From Nitrospinaceae bacterium (lineage in GTDB: Bacteria > Nitrospinota > Nitrospinia > Nitrospinales > Nitrospinaceae): DNA of 64,000 nt. Each line of letters starts with the position of its first letter. Position 1 is the first letter of the stretch. The notes below the pieces were generated by a model. That model was given only the letters and a program-made list of their open reading frames with translations, ran no database searches and was not told where the DNA came from. Shown here one piece after another: positions 51,720 to 60,870 of the stretch. A program made the translations under genes and the position numbers. Where the stretch lies: NCBI GenBank assembly GCA_029261395.1, contig JAJDBJ010000065.1:50991-114990 (forward strand), in the 5' to 3' direction.

Positions 51720-52682
51720 TTATTGCAGTTTGATTCTCGGGTCCGCCACCGCGTACAAAAGGTCGGAAATAAAGGTTCCGGCCAAAGTCAAAATGGCAGC
51801 GATAAAGTTGAGCGTCAAGATGACGGGGAAATCCCGGTTCATGATGGCTTCAAATCCGAGGCGTCCCAACCCCGGCCAGGAAAAAATAGTTTCGATAATG
51901 ACCGAGCCGCCGATCAGTCCGGGGATCATCAGGCCGAACATGGTGATGAACGGCAGTAGTGCATTGCGCAGGCCGTGTTTGTAGATGACGGTTTCCTCCG
52001 ACAAGCCCTTGGCGCGGGCGGTGCGCATGTAGTCCATGTGAATGACCTCCAGCATCTGCGACCGGACGTAGCGTGACAACACGGCAATGCTCCCGGAAGC
52101 GAAAATCAGCGCGGGGATCGTGAGGTGCCAGATGCGGTCCATCGATTGATACCACAGGCCCGCGTCCTCCAGTCCGAACGTGCTGATGCCGATCACCGGA
52201 ACATCGAACACCTTCACCACGAGAATGATGCAAATGTACGCCAGGAAAAATCCCGGAAAAGAAATGAGGATGTAGGACAGCAGGGTTCCTCCCCGGTCCA
52301 ACAGCGAACCTCGGCGTAACGCCGACTGGATTCCGAAAGGAAACGCGATGAACCAGGTGAGCAGGGTGGTCACCAGGAACAGCGGCAGGGAGTTGAGAAA
52401 GCGGTCCCATATTTTTCCGAGAACGGGCTGGTTGTCCTTGAACGATTTCAACTGGCCGGTGAACAGGTCGCGCATCCAGTAGGCGTATTGCGTGTACAGG
52501 GGATCATCCAGATGGAACGCCGCACGGATGCGTGCGATGTCCTCCGCCTTCATGCGCGGGTTGGACGGGTCCACCAGGCTGGGGTCGCCGGGCGCAAGGT
52601 GAACCACCGAATGCGCGATGATCGAGATGAACACCAGCAGGATCAGCCGTTGGCCTATGTTGCGTACCAGAAATGCGGTCAT
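51720..52682 (-). CDS. ABC transporter permease, OppB/DppB type
   Basis: 320 residues. The start FLVRNIGQRLILLVFISIIAHSVVHLAPGDP is diagnostic of OppB/DppB, followed by LDDPLYTQYAYWM near residue 57. The EAA loop is YMRTARAKGLSEETVIYKHGLRNALLP near 215, and GGSVIIETIFSWPGLGRL lies near 260. It pairs with the OppC-type protein encoded just downstream. No clear Shine-Dalgarno box precedes the ATG. Confidence 0.92.
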   Translation of the reverse strand: MTAFLVRNIGQRLILLVFISIIAHSVVHLAPGDPSLVDPSNPRMKAEDIARIRAAFHLDDPLYTQYAYWMRDLFTGQLKSFKDNQPVLGKIWDRFLNSLPLFLVTTLLTWFIAFPFGIQSALRRGSLLDRGGTLLSYILISFPGFFLAYICIILVVKVFDVPVIGISTFGLEDAGLWYQSMDRIWHLTIPALIFASGSIAVLSRYVRSQMLEVIHMDYMRTARAKGLSEETVIYKHGLRNALLPFITMFGLMIPGLIGGSVIIETIFSWPGLGRLGFEAIMNRDFPVILTLNFIAAILTLAGTFISDLLYAVADPRIKLQ

Positions 52683-52687
52683 TAAAA

Positions 52688-52824
52688 TATTACCCCACCC
52701 AGCCCTCCCCTTGGAAAGGGGAGGGTATATGAGATGAGTCTTCGGTTATTGGAAAGATCATGTTTCGCAAGTTTTGCTCTTTTATACCCCCTCCTTACCA
52801 AGGAGGGGGGAGGGGGAGGTTATG
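52688..52824. repeat. Pair of C/G-rich palindromic repeats (family B)
   Basis: Two hairpins: CCCTCCCCTTGGAAAGGGGAGGG (about 52704-52726) and CCCCCTCCTTACCAAGGAGGGGGG (about 52788-52811). They face each other around an AT-rich centre and belong to the same type as the hairpins near 18880, 19720, 20150, 20230 and 36470. Confidence 0.65.
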
Positions 52825-52841
52825 ATGATTGTTACCTTTGT

Positions 52842-52869
52842 TTGCCCTCAGTGGACATTTTGCTATAAT
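52842..52869 (+). promoter_or_regulatory. Promoter of the NIF3 gene, leaderless
   Basis: TTGCCC (52842-52847), a 16-base spacer and TATAAT (52864-52869) with an extended -10 TGC. Seven bases separate the -10 box from the ATG at 52877, so the transcript should begin at or one base before the start codon. Confidence 0.7.
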
Positions 52870-52876
52870 TCGTCGC

Positions 52877-53626
52877 ATGGACATTATACAGATCGCCCAC
52901 TACCTCGACCAGCTATTGGACATCGAAAATATCAAAGACTCCCCCCGTGCGGTGAACGGCCTGCAGGTGCAGAATGCAATGGGCATCCGCAAGGTGGGCC
53001 TGGCGGTGGACGCCTGTCAGGCGACCATCGAGATGGCCATCGAGCGCGATTGCCAGATGATGTTCGTGCATCACGGCATCTTCTGGGGCGGCCTGCAACC
53101 GGTGCGGGGACCGTATTACGACAAACTGTCGGCGATGGTGCAGGCTAATATGGGATTGTACTCCGCCCACCTGCCGCTGGATATGCACCCCGTCCTCGGC
53201 AACAACCGCGCGCTGGCGGACAAGATCGGCCTCGAACATGCGGAAGCCTTCGGCGAATACGAAGGCCAACTCATCGGCCTCAAGGGGAAAGTGAAACGTC
53301 AATCCGCAGAGCAGTTGAGCAAGACGCTGGGAGAAAAGTTGGGCGCGACGGTGAAAGTGATCGGCGACGGCGACGTGGAGAGCGTCGGACTGGTCAGCGG
53401 CGGGGCAGGGGACATCGTCGGTCAGGCGGTGAAGGAAGGGCTCGACTGCTACATCACCGGCGAAGGCGAGAACCATCAGTACCACGAAGCGATCGAAGGC
53501 GGATGTGTACTCATGTTCGCCGGCCACTACGCGACCGAGACTGGCGGCGTCATCGCCGTCGGCAAACACCTCGAACAACAATTCGGCCTCGTAACCGAAT
53601 TTTTAGATTATCCGACGGGATTGTGA
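52877..53626 (+). CDS. NIF3-like dinuclear metal centre protein
   Basis: 249 residues, the short form of the NIF3/YbgI (DUF34) family. Metal-binding segments are visible: FVHHGIFWGG near residue 63 (two His), YSAHLPLDMHPVLGNNRALA near 93 (His and Asp), and AGHYATETGGV near 214 (His and Glu). The fold forms a toroidal hexamer with a two-metal site; annotations as GTP cyclohydrolase I type 2 are not firmly based. The start at 52877 is set by the promoter directly upstream, which overlaps the extra frame from 52829. Confidence 0.9.
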   Translation: MDIIQIAHYLDQLLDIENIKDSPRAVNGLQVQNAMGIRKVGLAVDACQATIEMAIERDCQMMFVHHGIFWGGLQPVRGPYYDKLSAMVQANMGLYSAHLPLDMHPVLGNNRALADKIGLEHAEAFGEYEGQLIGLKGKVKRQSAEQLSKTLGEKLGATVKVIGDGDVESVGLVSGGAGDIVGQAVKEGLDCYITGEGENHQYHEAIEGGCVLMFAGHYATETGGVIAVGKHLEQQFGLVTEFLDYPTGL

Positions 53627-53655
53627 ATAATAGTTTTGAGACTGGGTATCATAGG

Positions 53656-53697
53656 AAAACCCAGATTCTTCGTCACCTTCGGTTCCTCAGAATGACA
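53656..53697. repeat. Palindromic intergenic repeat, family A half copy (5)
   Basis: Only one arm is present: AAAACCCAGATTCTTCG, then CCTCAGAATGAC. The following GGCCCCACGCCGAGTGG (about 53743-53759) recurs with one change at about 20262-20278. Confidence 0.65.
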
Positions 53698-53760
53698 AAT
53701 TGTCTATAGGTCTTCGTTGTAAAATGGAAGCGACTTTTATGCTGGCCCCACGCCGAGTGG

Positions 53761-54612
53761 TTAGAAGGAAAACCGGTATTTGTCGAACAGTTCCATCGTC
53801 ACTTCGGTGACGTCTTCTTTTTTGACTTCCGCTTCGATGCGTTTGATGGCCATTTCGCGGATGAAGGGGATGGGGATTTTCATGACCTTGGCTTTGGCGT
53901 CGTCCTGCCAGGTCAACTCGAAATCCGGCTCCTCGTCCTGCTGGGCATCGTAATCGACGTCCCTCTGTTTGTCCTCTTCCGTCACTTCCATGCCCATCGC
54001 TTCTTTCGCGGAGGCGGGCATGACGTTGCTGAACACTTCGTCGATGATGTCGGGCGTGATCATTTTATCGCCCCGTTGACGGGCGCGGCCTTCGATGGTC
54101 TGCTTGGCCATGCCGAGCACGAACGGCGGCACTTTCTCCATTTTCTCTATGGCATCCTTCGACCACGGCATGCCGCTGGTCGGGGCGGTTTCCATATAAT
54201 TCTTGAACTTGTCGACGATGTCTTCCTTCTTCTCGGTGCGCATGGAGAGGAAGTCCTGAATTTCCTCGATGACCTCCACCTTGCGCGGACTTTCCGACAT
54301 CTTCTGTTTGGCGACGTCGAACGCGCCCATCGACAGCTCCTCGAAGCCGAACTGTTTGACGCGCTTGGAGACCAGCATCATCGACTCGTTGCGGATTTCC
54401 GTGAGGAAGTCCGACGTGATGTATTTGAAACCGCGCTTGACGGTGCGCTGGACCATGAGTTTGCGGATGCCGGGCCTCACGAATTCCGGGGCGTGCTTGA
54501 CACGTTCCCAGGCCTCGACAGTCCACACCACGCCCATTTCGTCGGCGTAGGGGTGCTCGACGCGGTCCGATGCCTCGATTTCTTTTTCGTGTGCGGTATA
54601 ATCTTCGGCCAT
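53761..54612 (-). CDS. Protein with three PCP_red (ChlB/BchB C-terminal-like) domains
   Basis: 283 residues with three copies of a 45-residue helical domain: Trp30-Arg74, Trp150-Glu192 and Trp235-Tyr279. Each has the pattern W-x3-A-x6-P-x-F-[VI]-R/L, then a helix with basic residues, then IT/VT and an acidic end (for example WSKDAIEKMEKVPPFVLG, and MITPDIIDEV). This fits the PCP_red domain (PF08369), known from the C terminus of light-independent protochlorophyllide reductase subunit B and from many non-photosynthetic proteins. No chlorophyll genes are near. There are no cysteines for a cluster. Linkers are acidic (DAQQDEEPD). Function unknown. An AGGA box lies nine bases before the ATG. Confidence 0.75.
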   Translation of the reverse strand: MAEDYTAHEKEIEASDRVEHPYADEMGVVWTVEAWERVKHAPEFVRPGIRKLMVQRTVKRGFKYITSDFLTEIRNESMMLVSKRVKQFGFEELSMGAFDVAKQKMSESPRKVEVIEEIQDFLSMRTEKKEDIVDKFKNYMETAPTSGMPWSKDAIEKMEKVPPFVLGMAKQTIEGRARQRGDKMITPDIIDEVFSNVMPASAKEAMGMEVTEEDKQRDVDYDAQQDEEPDFELTWQDDAKAKVMKIPIPFIREMAIKRIEAEVKKEDVTEVTMELFDKYRFSF

Positions 54613-54739
54613 ACTTCAATTCCTTCTGCTTCGGGCTTGGCAAAACCCGTATTTTGATTTATGGTTGGTCAGGCTTTCCCTGTCCCTAAAACTACTGAAA
54701 CACCGGATTAATGTCAATCCATTTAAGGAATTTCTGAAC

Positions 54740-57700
54740 GTGACGGCACCTACCCAACCCTCTCGGCTGGTTTACCTCTATTTATTCATTTCCGGGATCA
54801 CCGCACTCGTTTACGAGATCATCTGGACGCGCCAGCTGACGCTGGTGTTCGGCCATACGGTGTACTCGGTATCCATTGTACTAGCGGCGTTTATGGCGGG
54901 GCTGGGATTCGGCAGTTACGTCTGGGGGCATATGATCGACCGCGCCGTGGCCCGGCAAGGGGAGACATCGCCCCTGCTTGTGTATGGGAGGATCGAAATC
55001 TTCATTTTCGCCGCCAGCGCGGTGCTGTCGCTGATCTTTTCGGAGTTTCACGTCTTTTACGCGTGGATGCACCGCTGGCTCCCGGAATCGCCGGTGCTGT
55101 TTAACGCTATCAAGGCTCTACTGGCGTTTTTTTTGATGTTCATCCCAACGACGTTTATAGGCGCGACCCTGCCGATCATCAGCAAATACTACGTGACTGA
55201 CAACACCCGCCTGGGCACGCAGATCGGATATCTGTACTCCATCAATACCCTGGGCGCGGCGGTGGGATGCCTGTTGACCGGCTTCATATTCATTTCCAGT
55301 TTTGGGGTATTGCAGACGGCGTTGCTCGCTTCCTGCGCCAACCTCATCATCGGTATCGGCTGTATCCGCATTCATCAGGAAGAGCATCCCGGTGGTGAGA
55401 AAACGCCGTGGCGTCTGCCTGCAATTGAGTGGCCTTCGGTGACGCTGAGTGCCGAACAAAAACTGTGGATGGGCATCGCCTTCGTGTGCGGCTTTACTGC
55501 GCTGGCGTATGAGGTGCTGTGGACGCGTTTACTCGTGTTCAGTATTGCGAGCACCGTGTACTCGTTCAGCCTGATGCTGGCGGTGTTCCTGATCGGTATC
55601 GGCATCGGCAGTTGGGTGGTGGTGCCCTTGATGGCGCGCGTGGCTTCTTTGCGAACGTTATTGATTGCTCTACAGGCGGGCATCGGGGTGTATGTGCTGT
55701 TCACGTTGTTTTCAATGGATAGCCTGCTGTCCGCTCCGTGGAACAGTTACAACCTGACCCACCCCGGCAAAACTTTTTTGCATTATTTAAAAGACTCGGC
55801 GGCGCTGATGCTACTGCCGGCGTTGTTGTTCGGAATGAATTTTCCGATACTCATCAAGCTCGCGGCAGGCGGGCACGAACACGTCGGACGCGGCACCGGT
55901 CAGATTTATTCGGCGAACACACTGGGTGCCATTTTGGGTTCGCTGGTAGCCGGGTTTGTGTTTTTGCCCGTTCTGGGGACGGAAACAAGTCTGGCAGTAG
56001 TGGCGACGCTCAATCTGTTGATGGTGCCGCTGTTGTTCTGGACCGGTGATTATTCCACGGCGACCCTGCGCAAGGGAGTGGCGGGGGTGACTGTAGTGGT
56101 GGTGATCGCTTTGAACGTCCTCCTGCCGGGCAATCTGCTCGACCGGTTCTTCATGCGCGACAGCGCCGGTCAGCGGGCCACAAGCGACCTGTTGTATTTC
56201 GAAGAGGGGCTGACGGATACCGTGGCGGTGTTCAAGGATGAGTATGGGATTCTCGATCCCACCGCCAAGCGGTTGATCACCAACGGTATTTCCATGTCCG
56301 CCTCGAACGTGATCGCCACCCGCTACATGAAACTGCTGGCGCATGTGCCGATCCTGCTGTCCGACAACCCGGAGAACGTGATGGTGATCTGTTTCGGAAC
56401 GGGGCAGACCACCGGGGCGGCGGGGATTCATCCGCGTGTCGGGCAGGTGGACAGCGTGGAGTTGTCGCCGAGTGTCATCAACACCGCACCCTCGTTCAAA
56501 GCCGAGAATCATGATGTGGCGAACAACCCGAAGGTCAATTTTGTTTTGCAGGACGGGCGTAACTTTCTTTTGACCACGCAGAAAAAATACGACGTGATCA
56601 CCGGCGAACCGCCACCGCCGCGCACTGCATTTACGGTCAACTTGTACACGAAGGATTTTTACGAGGCGGCGTTGAGTCGGCTCAAGCCGGGCGGCATCAT
56701 GTCGCAATGGATTCCCCTCCACAGCCAGAGCGCGGAGGAAGTGGACATGCACTTCAAAACCTTCCTGTCTGTATTCCCGCATGCCATCGCGTGGATGTCC
56801 GTCGCCAATGAGATGATGGTCATCGGGTCCGACCAGCCGATCACCCTCGACTTTAAAAAGTTGAGGGAACGCATGGCAGAACCTTCCGTGGCGCAGGCTC
56901 TGCGGGATATTTATATTCCCGACGCGACCCACCTGCTCAGCAGTATCTGGTTTCTGGAAGAGGAGATGCAACGGCTGTCGGCGACTCAGCCTTTGATCAC
57001 GGACAACCGGCCGCGCATCGAGTTTTATCTCGACACCGGCAAAGTCATCGGGTCGGCGGGACTCGAACGACTGGTGTTCAACCGGACACCGGTCGAGGAC
57101 GTGGTGCGTCGTATCTCGGGCATGGAGTATGCGGATACGAAGGAATTTAAACGGCAGTACCGGGCGATGGGTTTGTATCAGCGCGGTGTCATGTATTCCA
57201 ACCGGGGGCTGTTGTTGGAGGCGATCCAATTGTCCGGCAGTGGCGACTTGCCCCGCTATCACCTGCAGGCGGGGAGGGACCAGATCGAACGTCTACAGGC
57301 TCAGCAGAAACAGGATCCCGACAACCTCGAGCTTCTGCTCAATCTGGGTCACGCGTTTTATCAGATCGGGGAGTATGCCCGCAGTGTGGAGTATATGGAA
57401 CAGGTGCTGGAGCGGGAGCCCAAACAGGGATTCGCCAATCTGTATCTGGGGTACAACCTGATCGAGCTGGAACAATGGTCTGAGGCACGGAAGAAACTGG
57501 AAGCGGCGGCCAAAAACGATATGCGCCAGTTACGGACCATCATGCAGGAGATCGCCCTGATCGAGTTGATTGGCCAGTCGAAAGAAAGCCCGGAAGACTT
57601 GAGCCTGTTGAATGCCCTGGCGAAATTTTACAATATGAAGAAAGATTACGGGAGATCCCTTATGTATTCCAGCCGGGTTCTGGAAAACGATGCCATGAAT

Positions 57701-57970
57701 GAGGAGGCGTTACAAAGTGCGCTGTTCAGTTACCGGGGTCGGGGTGAGCCGCGAGAGGTGATCGGTGCCGGTATCCGTTACGAAATGGTGAAGCCGGATG
57801 ACATCCACTTTCAATTCATCCTGGCGGAAATATACACGAAGACCCTGCGGTGCGACCGGGCGATGCCCTACCTCGAAAAAGTCCTCAAAGTGGACGATAC
57901 TTACCCGAAGGCCCAAAAATTGATGGACCATTGTCAAAGCAATGTGAAAGAAAGCGTACCGTTGTCTTGA
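54740..57970 (+). CDS. Spermidine synthase-like protein with membrane and TPR parts
   Basis: 1076 residues from GTG at 54740, which has AAGGA ten bases upstream; a TTG at 54665 lies in the same frame. Residues 1-470 form about 14 membrane helices with an internal duplication: ALVYEIIWTRQL near residue 20 recurs as ALAYEVLWTRLL near 253. Residues about 480-760 are a spermidine synthase-like Rossmann domain (VMVICFGTGQTTGA, VDSVELSPSV, LQDGRNFLL, YDVITGEPPPP, YTKDFYEAA); the Asp expected before the final strand is replaced by Gly-Glu. The last 270 residues are TPR-like helices (LLLNLGHAFYQIGEYARSVEYMEQVLERE). Such fused proteins are widespread and unproven as aminopropyltransferases. Confidence 0.8.
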   Translation: MTAPTQPSRLVYLYLFISGITALVYEIIWTRQLTLVFGHTVYSVSIVLAAFMAGLGFGSYVWGHMIDRAVARQGETSPLLVYGRIEIFIFAASAVLSLIFSEFHVFYAWMHRWLPESPVLFNAIKALLAFFLMFIPTTFIGATLPIISKYYVTDNTRLGTQIGYLYSINTLGAAVGCLLTGFIFISSFGVLQTALLASCANLIIGIGCIRIHQEEHPGGEKTPWRLPAIEWPSVTLSAEQKLWMGIAFVCGFTALAYEVLWTRLLVFSIASTVYSFSLMLAVFLIGIGIGSWVVVPLMARVASLRTLLIALQAGIGVYVLFTLFSMDSLLSAPWNSYNLTHPGKTFLHYLKDSAALMLLPALLFGMNFPILIKLAAGGHEHVGRGTGQIYSANTLGAILGSLVAGFVFLPVLGTETSLAVVATLNLLMVPLLFWTGDYSTATLRKGVAGVTVVVVIALNVLLPGNLLDRFFMRDSAGQRATSDLLYFEEGLTDTVAVFKDEYGILDPTAKRLITNGISMSASNVIATRYMKLLAHVPILLSDNPENVMVICFGTGQTTGAAGIHPRVGQVDSVELSPSVINTAPSFKAENHDVANNPKVNFVLQDGRNFLLTTQKKYDVITGEPPPPRTAFTVNLYTKDFYEAALSRLKPGGIMSQWIPLHSQSAEEVDMHFKTFLSVFPHAIAWMSVANEMMVIGSDQPITLDFKKLRERMAEPSVAQALRDIYIPDATHLLSSIWFLEEEMQRLSATQPLITDNRPRIEFYLDTGKVIGSAGLERLVFNRTPVEDVVRRISGMEYADTKEFKRQYRAMGLYQRGVMYSNRGLLLEAIQLSGSGDLPRYHLQAGRDQIERLQAQQKQDPDNLELLLNLGHAFYQIGEYARSVEYMEQVLEREPKQGFANLYLGYNLIELEQWSEARKKLEAAAKNDMRQLRTIMQEIALIELIGQSKESPEDLSLLNALAKFYNMKKDYGRSLMYSSRVLENDAMNEEALQSALFSYRGRGEPREVIGAGIRYEMVKPDDIHFQFILAEIYTKTLRCDRAMPYLEKVLKVDDTYPKAQKLMDHCQSNVKESVPLS

Positions 57971-57986
57971 TGGGACTGTTTGGGTA

Positions 57987-59096
57987 TCAGGAAAGTTTGC
58001 GCTGGGGTTGAATGTGTTGTTGCGAGGAGTCGGAGAATTGCTCAATGATGGCGATCATTTCCGGTAGGAGAGTTTTAAAAGTACGAAAGATACGGGGATC
58101 AAATAATTTCCCGCTCTGGCTTTCCATTTCTGCAAATGCCTTGTCAACCGACCAGGCCTTTTTATAAGGACGGTCGCTGGTCAGGGCGTCGAAAACATCG
58201 CACACCGTCACAACCCGCGACACCAGAGGAATTTCCTCACCCTTCAGACCCTTGGGATAGCCACTGCCCTCCCACCGTTCGTGGTGGGAGCCAGCGATGA
58301 TTTCAGCCATTTGCAGGAATTCGGATTCACTTCCCGACAAAATCAACGCTCCAATATCTGCGTGGGTTTTCATGACAGCCCATTCTTCTAACGTAAGCTT
58401 CCCAGGCTTGAGGAGGATGTGGTCGGGGATGCCGATTTTCCCGATGTCGTGCATGGGGCTGGCATGGCGAATGAGGTGGCAGTCATGCTCGCTCAAGCCC
58501 AGGCCCCGCGCCAAATACTCACACAGTTTGCTGATGCGTATGATGTGCATGCCGGTTTCGTTGTCGCGGTATTCCGCGGCCCGTGCCAGACGGTGGATGA
58601 TTTCCACCTGATACTGGCGCAGTTCCTGCGAGCTTTCCATGATCTGAGTTTCGAGCGATTTTTTCTTACCGCAAACGGAGTTGTGCAACATTCGGACTTC
58701 CAGAAGATTGTTGATCCGGGCCAGCATCTCTTCCATGATAAAGGGCTTGTTGACAAAATCCTTGGCGCCCGCTTTGATCGCTTTCAACCGGGTTTCGGTA
58801 TCCAATTGCGCCGTGAGCACGAGAATAGGGAGATAGCTTTCCGTTTCCAGGGGTTTGAGGGCATTCATGACATCAAACCCGCTGAATCCCGGCATTTTGA
58901 TATCGAGCAGAATCAGGTCCGGGTGCATGATCTGGTAGAGGTCCGGGGTCGAGCGGGAGTCGGTGGTGGAAGTGATGTTGCGATATCCGACGGCATTCAA
59001 CATTCTTTCCAGAACGTGGATGTTGCCCTGCTCATCATCAACGATCAAGATCTTGGCATCGGTGAATTTGGCTTCTCGGGATAACGAGGAAATCAT
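57987..59096 (-). CDS. HD-GYP domain response regulator
   Basis: 369 residues. Residues about 10-130 are a receiver domain with IVDDEQGN, the phospho-acceptor Asp in LILLDIKMPGFSGFD near 60, and Lys in FVNKPF. A helical linker leads to an HD-GYP domain: ASPMHDIGKIGIPDHILLKPGKLT near 210, then HHERWEGSGYPKG near 267 and VCDVFDALTSDRPYK. All catalytic His/Asp residues and the GYP motif are present, so it should hydrolyse cyclic di-GMP. The first motif of the domain, RDNETGMH, is also intact. No partner kinase gene is adjacent. No ribosome site is seen before the ATG. Confidence 0.92.
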   Translation of the reverse strand: MISSLSREAKFTDAKILIVDDEQGNIHVLERMLNAVGYRNITSTTDSRSTPDLYQIMHPDLILLDIKMPGFSGFDVMNALKPLETESYLPILVLTAQLDTETRLKAIKAGAKDFVNKPFIMEEMLARINNLLEVRMLHNSVCGKKKSLETQIMESSQELRQYQVEIIHRLARAAEYRDNETGMHIIRISKLCEYLARGLGLSEHDCHLIRHASPMHDIGKIGIPDHILLKPGKLTLEEWAVMKTHADIGALILSGSESEFLQMAEIIAGSHHERWEGSGYPKGLKGEEIPLVSRVVTVCDVFDALTSDRPYKKAWSVDKAFAEMESQSGKLFDPRIFRTFKTLLPEMIAIIEQFSDSSQQHIQPQRKLS

Positions 59097-59395
59097 ATAT
59101 CGATCAAGCGGACGGTTAATAAAGCCGTAACAAATGTCTCGGGCAACTCATTCAAGATAAAAATTACCATTACTCTCAATGTGAGGATACATGCTAGTCG
59201 AAAAACCATATCTCGTCAATCCCGCTTGATATTAGGTCAATAAACTCAATTACTTAAATTTTTCGTATAGTTAGGGATATTGGGGCCGTCGGTTTCACCC
59301 TCTCAAACCTCCCTAAAAACAGTGGTTTATGGGGGGTGAAAAATGACAAGGGAAGATCTTAAAAATCTGCTGATTTCAATGGGTTATGAGGGGTT
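59097..59395. other. AT-rich intergenic region with a small inverted repeat
   Basis: About 300 bases between two minus-strand genes. TTTCACCC (near 59295) and GGGTGAAA (near 59334) form the ends of a loose hairpin. A plus-strand reading frame of 31 codons at 59343-59438 has a GGGGGG run six bases before its ATG but overlaps the end of the aldo/keto reductase gene; it is not called. Confidence 0.4.
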
Positions 59396-60667
59396 TTATG
59401 AGGTGAACTTTAAAAAGATACTTTTAACGGCCTTATAACCATTGACCAGAAACGCCTCCAGTTGGGAACGCCAATAGGACTTGAGGTCGAATAGTTTGTC
59501 GTGGGTCTCGAACAGTAGTTTCGGGATTTCCAATTTTTCGGGGCATTTGGGCAGGCAGTCGCCGCACTCCGTGCAGGCCGAAGCGAAGGTTCCGGGAAAC
59601 CAGTGGCCTTTGCCTCCCAGCATGTTGTAGCGGTACTTCCCGTAGCTCTGCATGTCATAGCCTTCCAACAGGTTGCGAAAGCGGAGAATTTCAGGGATGT
59701 TGATGTTCTCCGGACAGGGCAGGCACTCCGTACAGTACGTGCAAAAATCGGAAATGGAATGGGCGGCGTTATCCACGGTGGTCTTTACCGTCGCATCCTC
59801 TTTGGAAAAATAATCCTCACCATTCAGCATGGCCAGGTTCTGATCGAAATGCTCCGGCGCGTGCATGCCGAGGGTCAGGGTGGTGATCTGCGGATGACTC
59901 AGGCAGAAGCGTCCGTTGTACTGGATGGGGGTCAGGGGATGGCATAGTTCCTTCAACTTGTCGGAAGGATTCCACAACTGTCCGCCCTTGTCGTTGGGGG
60001 AAATGATGAGGATGCCCAGGTCTTTTTCTTTCGCCAACTCGATTGCCGGCCGGTTGCGTTGGAAAAAATAATAGTAATGTAGATTGACGAAACTGAACAG
60101 GTCGGTGCGCATGGCTTTTTCGATGATGTTGAGCGGAGCGTGGGTGGAGAATCCGATATGGCCGATCAAGCCCTCTTCCCGCAGGCGGTGCAGGGTTTCC
60201 ACCGGACCGCCGGGCGCGACTGCCGCCTGGAAACGCTCTTCATTATTGATCCCGTGCCAGCCGTAAAAATCGATGTGGTCCAACTGCAGGGCTTCCAACT
60301 GTTGTTCCACCAGCGCGCGGGTTTCGTCGCCGGTCATCGGTGCGCCCTTGGTCATCATTTTGAAATGTGTGCGAGGCGTTCCCAATTCCTTCAGGACCTT
60401 GCCATACAGGTGTTCGCTTTTGACGTAGCCGAACGCGGTTTCAATATGGTTGATTCCCACTTCAAGCGCCAGGCGGGTGGTTTCCAGGCAATTTTGATAC
60501 GTCGCTTTGGGTAGATAGGTTCGTGGCGGAGTCCACCCATACTTGAACCGCATGCCGCCCAGTGTCAGGACGGAGATCATCTCCCCGGTTTTGCCGAACC
60601 GCCGGTACTCCATTGGTGGCCGTTGGGGTGCAGGGCGAGTCGATATTTCAGAAGAAAGTTGAGTCAT
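59396..60667 (-). CDS. Aldo/keto reductase with C-terminal ferredoxin-like domain
   Basis: 423 residues from the ATG at 60667, with a GGA box six bases upstream. The first 290 residues are an aldo/keto reductase barrel: YRRFGKTGEMISVLTLGGMR near 19, HIETAFGYVKSEHLYG near 75 (Tyr in the catalytic place), LDHIDFYGWHG near 125 and GHIGFSTHAP near 165. The C-terminal part has two cysteine groups, CTYCTECLPCP and CTECGDCLPKCP, each fitting a 4Fe-4S cluster. This is the 2-cluster-like form of the family seen in many anaerobes and environmental bacteria. Electron transfer between clusters and an NADPH-type site is likely, but the substrate is unknown. Confidence 0.88.
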   Translation of the reverse strand: MTQLSSEISTRPAPQRPPMEYRRFGKTGEMISVLTLGGMRFKYGWTPPRTYLPKATYQNCLETTRLALEVGINHIETAFGYVKSEHLYGKVLKELGTPRTHFKMMTKGAPMTGDETRALVEQQLEALQLDHIDFYGWHGINNEERFQAAVAPGGPVETLHRLREEGLIGHIGFSTHAPLNIIEKAMRTDLFSFVNLHYYYFFQRNRPAIELAKEKDLGILIISPNDKGGQLWNPSDKLKELCHPLTPIQYNGRFCLSHPQITTLTLGMHAPEHFDQNLAMLNGEDYFSKEDATVKTTVDNAAHSISDFCTYCTECLPCPENINIPEILRFRNLLEGYDMQSYGKYRYNMLGGKGHWFPGTFASACTECGDCLPKCPEKLEIPKLLFETHDKLFDLKSYWRSQLEAFLVNGYKAVKSIFLKFTS

Positions 60668-60870
60668 GAGTTCCGTCAGTGATTCAAAAGAATTGATTTT
60701 ACCATGCCAGGGGGAGAAAGGGCGGGCCGTCAACCACAGGGGACGAAATGCCGGAAAGAGGGTTGGTAAAGTCAATAAAATCATAGTACTCTAGCCACTG
60801 CAACCCGGTCCTCCCGACCGTTTCAGTCGGATTATTTTTGGTTCTTCCGCCATTTCTGTAAGGAATCATT

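Noticed and set aside
53761..54612. Light-independent protochlorophyllide reductase subunit
   Set aside because: Only the small C-terminal-type PCP_red unit is present, three times; the catalytic nitrogenase-like part and cluster cysteines are absent.
55811..57262. 483-codon minus-strand frame inside the spermidine synthase-like gene
   Set aside because: Antisense shadow with no domain pattern and no ribosome site.
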